Of a stretch of DNA of 64,000 nt, positions 43,500 through 54,198 are shown piece by piece; within the stretch, counting starts at the first letter, position 1; the number at the start of each line of letters is the position of its first letter. A program made the position numbers and the translations under genes. The notes under the pieces were generated by a model that saw nothing but the letters and a program-made list of their open reading frames with translations, ran no database searches and had not been told where the DNA came from. The DNA comes from Desmodesmus armatus (Eukaryota > Chlorophyta > Chlorophyceae > Sphaeropleales > Scenedesmaceae): the NCBI GenBank assembly GCA_007449985.2, contig VIIQ02000020.1, positions 62,001 through 126,000 of the forward strand, written 5' to 3'.

Positions 43500-46400
43500 A
43501 GGACAGGCACGTTGGCCAGGCTGTTGTGTTGTGCTGTCTGCAGGGTGTGGTAGCGGGCCTGCAGGTCTGTCAGCTGCTGGACCAGCGACTGAGACTCATC
43601 CCTGCAAGCACAGCCCAGCAGCATATGCGAAATGGGTGATCCTTCATGAGATCCTATGTTGTGAGAGTACTCCAATTCTTGACTTTGTTGCCGACCTGAT
43701 CTTTGGTAATGGCAAGCAGGATGATCCGTCAGCACATTATGCAAAGAGTTAAGCCAGGGATGCGGGGCAGCAGTCCACCACCCCTGCTTGCAATCTGCTC
43801 ACCAGCACGGCGTGCATACCGTAGTGCCAACATATCCAGCAAGTGCTCGGATGTGGTGCTTGGTGTCCTCTCCCCCCGCTGTCAAACCACCAGAACAGCA
43901 CTCAGTCAAAGCTGGCGCACCTCCCAGCACCCCTCCTTACCTGTAGTTTGTGGCCTCGCTCTGTGCTGCCTGCAGCGCTGCTTCCAGACCCACCAGATGG
44001 CCCTTCCACTTCTCAAACTCGGCCTGACGAGCAGCCGCCAGCATCTGTGTGCAAGATGGAAGGCGCAACAGAGACACCCTCAGTGTTATCAACATGGCAT
44101 AATCCACCCAACAATCTCCAACATGCTGCTCGAAGCACAGCATATCATGTTAAACACACAACCATGCTGAAGACACAAGCTGATGTTTCCCACCACCGCC
44201 ACCAGCAGCCCACCTGAATGCCCTCAGCCAGCTCCCTGAGCTTCGCCTTGTTCGCCTCCTCCTGCCCCTTTAAGATAATGCCCAATGCACAGCATACTTT
44301 GTCGGAAACACAAGCTTTGCATCTCAACCCCACCACCAGCAGCCCACCTGAATGCCCTCAGCAAGCTCCCTGAGTTTGGCCTTGTTTGCCTCCTCCTGCC
44401 CCTCAGAACTCTCCAGCTGCTTCAGCACAGCTGCCAGCTGCTCCTTCAGCGACCGGATCTCAGCCTTCTTCTGCTGCAGCGCCAGCACCAGCTGCTTGAT
44501 AATATGGTCACGCAGCGCCATAGCAGCCTCCGCTGCCACCACCCTGCTCTCCACCCCGGAACGGTCTCCGCACCCGGACTCCAGGAACGAAGCATTCACG
44601 TTCTTCCCGCTCGCTAGGCCGTTGCAGCTCGAACGGACCGAGCCACCTGTGCAGGTCACGCCGTCGGTTGTCAACCGCCGGCTGCTGCGGCCCGTGAGCA
44701 CCAGAGACCCCCGCGATGACAGCTGCACAGGGTGCGAAGGCAGCGCAGAGTCGTCATGCGTTGCCAAGCCATCTGCACCCGCATGACTGCCTGCAAACGT
44801 CGACCAGCGCGCAATGGAGCCGCCCCCGCCGCCGCTGGAGCTGTTCGCAGCCGAGACGGCTGCTGCTGCTGCCGCTGCATTCCCTGAGGATGTTATCAGC
44901 AGCCCGGTGGACTTCAAACTCTGCGTTGAATGAGGCCCGCCGCTGTGCGTTGCACCCGAGCTGCTGCTGCTGATCCTGTTGAGAGACCCTAGCGGCTGCC
45001 CACTGGAATGGCGGTCCCCGTGGGGATGCGGCTGCTGCAGTAGCTTCCACAGTAAGGACCGCTGCGTGCCAGAGGCCCTACTGATGATGCTAGTGGTGTG
45101 AGCAGAGGCCGGCACGGCACTGCCGCTGCTGCTGCCGGCATCGCTTGCAGCCGCGCCGCTGTGCCGCTGCTGCACAGGATCGGTCTGTGTGGCTGACACT
45201 GCAGGAAGAGGCCCAGCTCCCACCGGCTGGTCGACAATCTCCGCAGGGAGTGGTAGCACCTTGCAGGAGTGGCGTGGGCTGGCCAGAGCGCTGAATAAGC
45301 TGTGTTTAGGGCTGGGGATGCGGCTAGGGTGTGGGCTCCTGATGCCACCGAGCCTCGCGTCCAGGCTGGAACCCAGAGCAGCGTCACTCGGGTTCAAGCC
45401 GTTGCCACCGCCGAGCGACATACGCAGCCTGTGCGTCCATCCCCCGCTGCGGCCCCGACCCACGGGGCTGGACTTGCCGCTCGGAGACGCCGGACAGCTG
45501 GCTGCTGTAGGGCTGCCGCAGCTGCTGTCATCGTCATGGTCAAGCGACTCCGCGGCACACTCTGCCACGCCTGCCAGCGCGCCGCTGTTCCTCCTGCTGC
45601 TGAAGACGCCAAAGTTGTCCCACAGGGTGTTGCTGCTGCTGACGGGCTGCACAGACAGCGCATGCAGCTGTGGCTGCTGCTGCTGTTGCTGGTCGACGAG
45701 CTGCTTCTTCAACGCCTCTATCTCTGCCTGCAATGACGCGATGAGGTTGGCTGTATCGCCGGAAGGCGCGCCGGCCGGGGCAAGGTTGAGCACATTGCGC
45801 TGCGGCTTGCACACAATGCGAGCGGCACGGGCCGCAAACTCGATCGTGCTGCGCGACTGCTCGAGGTGCCACTCCGGCAGCGGCGTGATGCACGCGATGA
45901 GTGCGGTCGTGGCGTTGCCTCCCAAGCTATCCTCCAAGAGCCTCGTCAGCTTGGAGTCGCGGTAGGGGATGTGGTTGGCGCGCTTGCCCTCGGAGCGCTC
46001 GGCAAGCGCGGTCACGACGTTGCCCAAGCACAGCAGCGACTTGTTGATGTTGAGGGCCTCCCGTAGCCGTAGTGGGGTGTCGGCGCTGCCGCTTTTGTCG
46101 ATGCGCTCGCTGCCAGCCAGGTCGACTAGGTTGAGCTGCACAGGCAGCAACAATTGACACATAAAGGTCATGCATGCCGTTTGTTCTGTCTGAAGGAGGC
46201 CAACCGATCCAAAACTTTCGCCATTGCTAATAGTCTTGCTGCTGCTGCTGCTTTCGCTGCATCCACAGTCATGGACATGGCGTTGGTGTTCAAGCTGCTG
46301 CCGTTGCTGTCAGTTCTGCGGGGGCCGTTGTTCCCGCTGCTTCCTCAGGGCCTGTAAGGAACTCACCATCGAGAACGTGACAGAGGCAGGGGCGGCCGCT

Positions 46401-48382
46401 TTGACAGACTTTGTGCTCGTCAATGTGCGCCTGCTGCTGCTCGATGTGGGAGACGGAGGGGACACTCCTGCCAGGCTACTCAGCTGCAGCACCTCCACCT
46501 TGACCCTCACGATCAGGTGGCTCCTGCTGCTGCGAGCATTGGCACGGGTCTCGCCAACTGCCCTTGCTGCTTTGGCCATAGTGACCAGCGCAGCGGCTTC
46601 CTCTATGCTGCCGCAGGGCTGCAAACAGCAAACACAACAGCAGTGATTACAGCTCAGCGACTTGGACGTACATCTTGTTAGGCCATGCTGTTCAGTTGCA
46701 GACGTGTGCTTGCGGCCGGCCCTGCTGTTACAATCGAGCACGTGGCATGTCGCATGGTGTTCTGTCAGCTGTTGCAAAGGCTACCAACTGAGCTGCGGGA
46801 TTCCGTAGGGTGTGTCAGTATCTGCAGCCCCCGGTAGGGTTGAATTCTGCAGCCATGCACCCTCCCAACCCAGGTGCGGCTGTGCCTACTGCTGCCATCC
46901 TGCAAGTCCTGCAGGCCATTCCTATACCCTGCTCCCATTTCAAACACTCACCCGCTCCTCAGCGCCCTCCAGCACGACCCCATTCACGCTGCCTGCACCA
47001 GAGGCCCAGCGCAGCTGCAGGTTCTCCCTGCTGCTCAGCAGGCACCGCAGCACCTCATTGTACAGCTCCACAGCGCTGACGGTGATGGCTACCTCGCTGC
47101 TGCTGTCGTCTGCGGCTGCGTACAGCTGCTGCAGGACAAGGTCGGTGACTGCGTCCATGGTGTATGTCTTTCCCGCTCCGGTTTGACCGTAGACAAAGAT
47201 CGTGCCTGCATGGGGTGCAGGTGCAGGTGCAGCGCAAGCATGGCATGCATCTGATAGGCCCAGCACAGGACCTGCTGTCTCAGCAGCAGGATCGTGTGCA
47301 GTGAGAGTATCTGCACGGCCTGGTGCTGCAGTGTGGGCAAAAACTGCATAGGTGTACCGCAGTGCGCACTGCTGCCGCTGCTGGTGATGCAGAATGCTGC
47401 CAACTGCCTGGCCTCACCGTTGCAGCCGCCCAGCACAGCAGCCACCACATCTTTGCAGCCTGACCCATCGTACACGTCTTCATGTCCCTCCTCGGGACCA
47501 AACACATTGGCTGCAAGAAACCAGCAGCAGGACGTGCAACAGCAGCACAACAGGCATTGACCTAGCAGCTGCTGGGAAGTGTGGCTAATCTGATGCTGAC
47601 CGCATCGTGGTAACTGCTTGGGGCCAGTGACTAGTGAGCATAGCGGCGCTGGGTCCAACTGCTGCAAGGCACGATGCTACACAGCAACGACAACCTCTGT
47701 TGTACGATGAACATGCTGTTGTTAGAACACTGCACTTGCTGCACCAAGATCGCACCAAAGGGATATGACTGGTAGTCATTGCTCAGCTGTGCTGCTGCCT
47801 GCTGCCGCCATGCCAGAGAGGGGCTGGATGCTGCCCTGGGAGTGACATGTGGACTGGTGGGGGTGGCAGGCCTTGATGACCTGTTCAAGTTTGATGGGCT
47901 GCGGCAGCAGCAGAACACCGTTGCAGGCAGGTGGTGGGCTGTCCGTACGTGCAACAGACCCGCTTGTCAACAGCATCAGCAACCCCTTGCCAGGCAGTTG
48001 CGGTGTGCTGGGGCCCTTGCCTTGGGGTCGCGATGATACCAGCTGCTTTGTCAGTTGCGTGGTCAACACTGATGAGTCAGGGCTGGACTTTGCAAACGCT
48101 GCATGGTCTTGGCTGCACCATGCTATGGTTGCAACAACCCTGTTGCAGGCATCGATGATGACACAGCTGACTGCTGCAGCCATGGCCCTTGTGACCCCCT
48201 CAGCACCCCTCCTACCTGTTGCGCCCACTGCCAGGTAGGTATGCCTTCTGGAACAGCCGCACCTCCCCAGGTGCGGCCTGCACAGGGCTGGGCCCTGGAA
48301 ATGTTTCTTTCTCCTGCTGCGAGCATGGCCGGATGCGGATGCTGGTTTTGATAGTGGTCTCGCCAGCCCGCTTGCTGTTCAT
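39799..48382 (-). CDS. Kinesin with N-terminal motor and long coiled-coil/polyQ tail (KIN-7-like)
   Basis: The ATG at 48382 begins exon 48382-48216 ([13 protein letters not shown], motor strand 1). Then: 47510-47418 ([14 protein letters not shown]), 47205-46952 (P-loop GQTGAGKT), 46618-46367 (switch I NARSSRSH), 46135-44348 (switch [44 protein letters not shown]), optional 44267-44214, 44044-43941, 43867-43820, 43601-42601, 42344-42271, 42031-41915, 41733-41335, 40967-40546 and 40123-39799 (TGA). Phases agree except that one short exon between 48216 and 47510 was not found. The tail alternates coiled coil ([20 protein letters not shown]), Ser/Gly/Ala segments, three polyQ runs and a CHKC pair. 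The motor end suggests a plus-end-directed KIN-7 type; family assignment is by eye. Switch I carries a Ser-rich insertion after LIVRVKVEV. Confidence 0.9.
41218..41290 (+). other. tRNA-like / SINE-like B-box fragment
   Basis: GTGTTCAAATCCC matches a pol III B box, with a possible weak A box about 50 nt upstream. The T-stem does not pair properly and no acceptor stem forms, so this is at most a decayed tRNA-derived element inside a kinesin intron. Confidence 0.25.
41487..41527 (-). repeat. CTG/CAG run encoding 13 Gln in kinesin
   Basis: Pure CTG triplets on the plus strand read as consecutive CAG (Gln) codons of the tail exon 41733-41335. Confidence 0.9.
43422..43499 (-). repeat. Two CTG/CAG runs encoding polyGln in kinesin
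   Basis: Two CTG runs (about 43422-43446 and 43469-43499) separated by DQPSTT codons encode 9 and 11 Gln in the large tail exon. Confidence 0.9.
44208..44403 (-). repeat. Tandem duplication creating a possible 18-codon extra exon in kinesin
   Basis: 44214-44267 repeats the last 18 codons of the motor-tail exon (44348-44401). It has its own AG acceptor (AAAG at 44271-44268) and GTGGGC donor and is exactly 54 nt in phase 0, encoding [17 protein letters not shown] preceded by G. Confidence 0.85.
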
Positions 48383-49419
48383 CTTGTGTGTGAGCCTGCT
48401 ACTGCTGCTGTGGGTTGCATCCCTGACGACAGCAGCTGCTTATGCTTTGTTGCGTGCTGCTTGTGCGTCACTCTGCTGCTGCCGGCTGGCTGCTCAAGGT
48501 GAGCTCAAGCAGCCAGCCGCCCAGAGATGACTCTGACTGTTGCAAGTCCCTATCATCCACTTGATCACACTACACGGCCTGCAATGCAGTGCATGGCGAT
48601 GGCTAGCCAAAGGCAGTACACTCAGCCTTCCAAGGTTCCCAACACGTGCCCACTGAGCACTGGAGTGAGAAATTCAGCTTGTTGTAAATAATTGAAGAAG
48701 AATCGTTGATGTGATGAGTGCAACAAGAGCGAGCTGACGATGGCAGTGGCCGAGATGCAGAACGGCCAGGAGACGCAGGGAGAAAGACTAAGATGTCATT
48801 CAAGGTTTGACATACACCATAAGCGTGTCATCAGCAGCAACTCGCTGAGCAATGCTCATGAGGCCCTGTCAGCAGCAAGGAGGTGTGAAACAACTGACAA
48901 AGTGTAAGCAGTTCATCAAGGTGAATCTAACCAAGTCATGTTCCTGTGTAATCAAGTAACTGTATGCCGTTCAGACGGACAGCCTTCACGTCTCCTATCG
49001 TCTTTTGACTGATCTCTTCTCCTTCTGTTTGTTCTCCTGCGTCTTTGCTGTTGATCAACTCGCCCGTCATGTTATAAGTGACATTTGCTGATAGCCAAGC
49101 TGCTCATAATTCAACATCAGCTCAGCAGCTGAGCCCAGGGGCTGCAGAAGTGTTACCAGCAACAGCAGCAGCATGGTGTTGTCCCCTGCACCCATGGTGT
49201 GACCAGCTGTTGGTGCAAGACTCATATAGTCTTTTAGCACTATCGGCTGCATTTCTGATAGCTGGTCGTGCGAGGCGAGCAGCATATGATACGAAGTGGG
49301 CAGTAGTAGCAGCTGACAACCCCCCGGCGACAGCGACAAGGTAGCGTAGCAGCTTACACCCATTGAGGCAGTCCTTGTGCAGCCCTCTGGACTTCTGGGT
49401 GAAGTTGAAGTTGAGCACC
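48383..49419. promoter_or_regulatory. Divergent promoter region of kinesin and the 103-residue membrane protein gene
   Basis: Head-to-head starts are 1.04 kb apart. No additional gene or clear promoter element was seen. Confidence 0.4.
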
Positions 49420-49731
49420 ATGCCAACAAAGCAGCACGTGGTGCTACCACACAGCCACCAGCTGTACCCTGGCCCGCAGCATCAGCAGCACAAGGATGCA
49501 TGGCACCAGTTTGAGGGCCTTGTCTTTGCGCTGGTGTTCATTCACTTGGCAGCGTTTGCCTTCTGGTGCTACCTTCTATACAAGTCGAAAGCAGCACGCG
49601 CAGAGGCAGCAGGTGGCGGCAAGGGCGGGGTCAAGGCGGGCGCAGCAGCAGCAGCGACAGCGGTTGGAGTGGGCAAAAGCCCAAAAGAGATTCTGAAAGC
49701 CTATCAAAAGGCGCAGTTGGGCAAGGGTTGA
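49420..49731 (+). CDS. Small single-pass membrane protein (103 residues, intronless)
   Basis: The ATG at 49420 lies in a favourable ACC ATG context and the frame ends in TGA at 49731. Residues 1-32 are polar and His/Gln-rich (VVLPHSHQLYPGPQHQQHK), residues 33-54 form one hydrophobic span (FEGLVFALVFIHLAAFAFW) followed by YLLYKSK, and the tail is Ala/Gly/Lys-rich with a terminal helix (PKEILKAYQKAQL). The Lys-rich side after the span predicts a cytosolic C-terminus. No family was recognised. Coding status is supported by the clean hydrophobic/basic architecture and isolated open frame. TGTAA signals at 50457-50461 and near 50627 could end the transcript. Confidence 0.6.
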   Translation: MPTKQHVVLPHSHQLYPGPQHQQHKDAWHQFEGLVFALVFIHLAAFAFWCYLLYKSKAARAEAAGGGKGGVKAGAAAAATAVGVGKSPKEILKAYQKAQLGKG

Positions 49732-50823
49732 GTATCTGGTCTTTGCCGATTTTGGCTTCGGCTTGTCCCATGCATATTTATTGGGTGTGTCAGGTGTCTG
49801 CTGCCCTGCACCTTACGGGCCACATGCATGCTTGTGGCTGTGTGGCTATGCAGTTGTTGTCCCGCAGCACCTATGCGTTGCCCATAGGGCGCAGGGCGCC
49901 CCAAGCGTGAAGGGTCGCCTGCCAGCACCAGATGCATCATGGCACGGTCCACCGTGTGGCTGTTGGTTTTGCAGTTGTGGTGCTGCTGTCCTGCATCATT
50001 CATGCACATGCCCATTGCATGCAAACAGCAGGCGTCTGCTGGCGCTGTCAGCAGCTGTGGAGGCACATGCGTGTATATGCAAACGTTCACTGTGTATATC
50101 ACTTTGGCTTGCACTTCTGTTGGAGGTCGAAGGTGTTGGAGGTTGAAGGTGCAGGAAGGGGCTGCAATGTGCTTCCTCTTGCCGCAGCAAGGTGTCATGG
50201 CTGTTGCCGTGTCTAGCAGCTGCTTTGTAGCGGAAGCTAGCCATGCATCAAGCCTGCTGCCAACATGTGCTAGGCCCTATCTTGTGAAGCAGCAGCGGCA
50301 CACTGGGCACATGGCATACAAGGGAGGTGCGCCCTGCATGGAACACAGCATCCTGCCGTTCAAGACCTTCAGGTGTCTGTGTATGGCAACCACACTTCTT
50401 GGCACAGCATGTTGAACTGCACAGGTGGGCACTCCTCCTTCGCATATGCACGTTTGTGTAAGCTGGCTCACGAGATTAAGCTGATGGCACAAAGACTACA
50501 TCTAGTGCCAACCTTGGGATGTTGTTGGAAGGCTTGTTGTTGGGGACCAGTAGGCCTGGTCAGGTACTGTGCTTTTCTTGTTGCAGTCGTCCATGCCAAC
50601 TTCGGCCAGTTTCCCATGCTATGCGGAGGTTGTAATCATGTGTGATCGTCAGCTAATCCATCTTCGGTCAAGAGACCCGACGGTTGCGGTTGGCGCGATG
50701 ATCGAGGGCGGGTGCGGGGGTCAACCTCCTCATTAAGCGTCTGTGGGGCTGCTTCCACCCAACCAATACCAAGACAACAATCAGTGACCCTCTTTGACAA
50801 TTCAATTCAAACTCTTCATCGCA
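49732..50823. other. Intergenic region
   Basis: Probable 3' UTR of the small membrane protein and promoter of the secreted protein gene. No other gene or repeat was seen. Confidence 0.45.
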
Positions 50824-52850
50824 ATGGCGTCGTTGTTGCCCCTGGTCGCCGGACTGCTGCTGGTTGCAGGTGCGTGCTGATGAGCCGCTAGTCTTTGCTG
50901 CTTCAGCGCAGCGTTTTCAATTAGGAAACGCATGCGTGCTGATCATGCCGACTTTGCGACAACGCCAGCTGACATAATTGCTGACAGTATGAGTTGACAA
51001 CTTTGCTGCTGCTGCTCACCTACTTTCCAGTGGCTGCTGCTCAGGATTTGTCTGCAATCCCCCAAGCATGCATCACCTACGGAGGAGCCCTGCAGGTGTG
51101 CCAGGCTTTCTGGAAAGCTCTGTGCGCGTCTGGCTGTTACATGCCATGCCACCGCGGCCCGCAGCAGCTCACGCAGCAGCTCCTCTAGAGATGCTGCCAG
51201 CCTTGAACACCTTCTGACGCAAACATGCTCTGCTGTTCCCCTGCAGACTGAGTGTGGTTCGACCTTCACTGAGGCCCAGACCTTCTTCAATGTGCAGCCA
51301 GGCCAGATCCCGCCCCCAGGCTCCATCACATCAGCACAGATCGACGCATACTTGAAGGCAGCCAAGCCACCTAGCCCTGGGTGAGTGGCAAAGACGTGCA
51401 GAATGGCTTTGTGTCCGTTCAGCGTGGTAAACTACAGAGAAGCTCAACGTGGGTTCGTCGCCGCAGTGATGTAACAATGCCGACCATGCTGTTCGTACTG
51501 GCTGCAATCTCTTTGGCCATGGACTTTGTTGCCAAGGTCCGACGCCACAAGTTGTGGCGATCATGGCAATGATTTGTAATCAAGCTTGCACCAGCGCACC
51601 GACAGTGCTCAACAAACTGAAGTTCAGGCTGGCCATCCAGTTCGTCTTCCTGGCAGTGTGCGCCTGTGACAACCCATCTGACACCCAGGGTCATGTGGTC
51701 TTGCTGCAGGTGCTGCAAGGTGGCCTGCCAATTCAATAATGCCTTCTGCTCCTGTGAGAAGGCTGTGGTGGACTTCGCTGCATCGGTGAGCTCCTGTGTG
51801 TGTTGTCACCCGGATTGGGTCGAACCTGCTAGGGTGCAGGACTGACTCCTAGAGACAACCACACGGCGTGTGCCACCCGGGGGGCGGGTGGACGGCAGAC
51901 TCTGCGGCCGCACCGTGCAGGGTGCACATGCACAGATGTGGCAGCCTGTTGGATGACTCATCATGTGACAACCATGGTGCCAGGCATGCGTTTTAGGGGA
52001 GTCTTGGGGCTTGACCTGGAAAAGAAGCTGGTCCGGCACTGCCAAGATGTCAGCCTATGTGACTTGCCGGGCAGAGTCTCTGCCACTGGGGACAGCAAGG
52101 TGGCTGTCAACTGGACAGACTCCTGATCACAGTGTTTCTTTCCATGCTGGCAGTGGCCACTCACACGGTGCTTTTGCAACTACGCTGGGAGCTGCATCAG
52201 TGTTCTCTTTTGGAGGTGACCCAATATTTGTTGACTTTGATTCTCACTGTGAACTTCACTGACACCTGCCTGCTTGCTTGTGTCTCTTCTGCATGCAGCT
52301 GGCCGGCAACGCAGATATCTTCAACTCAGGTGGGTGCGGGCACACTGGGCCACTGAACCTGTGCAGTGTGCCACACCTAGTGGGTGTGACTCACTGACGG
52401 ACAGTCAGCAAGCCTGTACACATGCGCAAGGCATTGCAACCGCCATTGGTAGCATGGGTGGCAGCACTGCTTCATGTAAGAATCGCATCTTGAGGCCTTC
52501 CGTAATGAGCGTCGAACTGAAAACTCTATGTAGACGCACTGCACCCATAGATACAGGGTAGTGGAATTATTTGATTTTTAATGCCAAGGGTCAGCAGGGT
52601 CAGTGTTCCGCTCAACATCTCAGCGAGTTCCCGGGGGGCCACTGGTGGGGGCCACCCACAAATGACTGTCATCAAACCATTGGCCTGCTGATCCTGAGGG
52701 TTGTGTTGCACATGTCTGTGTTGCTCTGCAGTTGGCAAGGCCTTTGCTACCGCCTGCAAGTTCCAGGCCTTCATTGCTGAGTCCTGCCCTGCACCTGCAC
52801 TGAGGCCCACCACCCCCAAGACCGCATGCCCAGCAAGGCGGCTGATGTGA
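50824..52850 (+). CDS. Secreted cysteine-rich protein with 8-cysteine-motif-like spacing
   Basis: Exons 50824-50869, 51031-51095, 51247-51380, 51710-51785, 52299-52329 and 52732-52850 join in phase to 156 residues. Residues 1-20 (LLPLVAGLLLVAVAAAQ) are a signal peptide. The mature chain has ten Cys in the order C, C, CC, C, CxC, C, C and a terminal C. The run of C..C..CC..CxC..C..C is the order of the plant 8-cysteine motif of lipid-transfer proteins, with one extra Cys in CCKVAC and a long Pro-rich loop before CC. CxC to the next C is 28 residues and the last pair is 9 apart, close to LTP spacing. Extracellular or cell-wall location and lipid binding are inferences only. A TGTAA at 53369 fits as the 3' end. 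Confidence 0.75.
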
Positions 52851-54198
52851 GAGGACCCGCTCTACCTGCAAGGCTGTAGTTTTAGAAGCTGCACGTTTGT
52901 GCCGTCACGGTGACTGTGTTGGCAACATGGCAACTATGTGAGGGCTCCCACACATTGACGTTGACAGTTACCCGTGACTTGAATTGGTTTCAAGTGCTTG
53001 AAGAAGGCGTTCAGCGACTTGACGGTGGTGGTGAGAATGCTCACAGGCAGTGTGCACGCACAGTCTTGATGCTGCAGTGGTGACAGCTGGTGCTGCAGAT
53101 GGACTGTTACAGTCCCTGACCTTTGAGTTGTTGGACAGGATGGCATGATGATCGTCATGTGATGATCACATGCAGCAGACCACCACAGTGATGACCTCGC
53201 ACAGCCTGACCCGTTGTTTATGGCTTGCAAGCCATCAATTGATGCCTACTGTGCGACCGTCTGCACAAGACGACCTAAGATAATTGACTCAACATAGGGC
53301 CCTGTGATCCGTCCAGGACCCATGTTGCCACAATGTTGCAACATGCAGTGAAGCCTCCTGACACCCTCTGTAATGCATGTTGGTACCTGGGTCTTGAATG
53401 GTGTGCACAATGAATTTGTTTGCATGTGAAGCACCAGGGCGCAGTGCTCTACCAAAGGGAAGTAGGCCCAGTGCCAGTGTCTGTGCAATGCTTCAACGTC
53501 GTGTGCAAGACGCTGAGCTTGAATCACTTCACGCCGATACTAGCCGATGTGTGGGGGGGACACATCACTTCACCATTTACAGAACCAAATTTCCACCACT
53601 GTTACGGAGTTAAGGATTGTGCTGGAAGACAGGCAGGCACAGCGATGGCAAGGGCAACAGGGCCAATACCCGCAGCCACACCACTGCCACCCACCAGTCA
53701 CTGAGTGGGACTCACTTCGTCGCAGGGCAGCAACCTGCTGGGTACGGGCCACAAGGCACTCAAATGCAGGTTGAAAGCCTGATGCATGCATGCCTGGACA
53801 TCATACCTGCACCAGTAGCTACAACTGATTCCCCAAGATCGCCAGGCTGGTCTGTCAGGGGTTTCAAACACAGTGGCAAGAAGACGCAAACCTTGGACGC
53901 TCAGAGAAGCTGTCAGAATGCATTGCGAACCACAGTTACGACGGGCACTTACGCCTGAATTTTGCAGACTGGACTGACTGACACAGTGATCATGAACAAC
54001 TGTTGTGAGCATGATTGATGTCGACAGCAGGAGGGCAACGAGGTGACGACATTGTTGCGTTTTTGTGTCAGGTGTGTGGTGCTTTATGATCAGGAGGTTG
54101 CCCTTCCCCATCTGCAGTGCCAACAGAATTCATATCTGCTGACCAATTTCAACAGCACCAGCACCAGCTTGCTGTCATGTGCGCCAATACCTTTGTAG
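52851..54198. other. Region between the secreted protein and coiled-coil genes
   Basis: The first 520 nt are probably 3' UTR. The rest should include the start of the coiled-coil gene, but no convincing 5' exon could be picked out. Confidence 0.4.

Noticed and set aside
42515..46646. Plus-strand frames of 100-260 codons antisense to kinesin
   Set aside because: They mirror GC- and CTG-rich kinesin exons; the minus strand carries unmistakable motor motifs with consistent splice phases.
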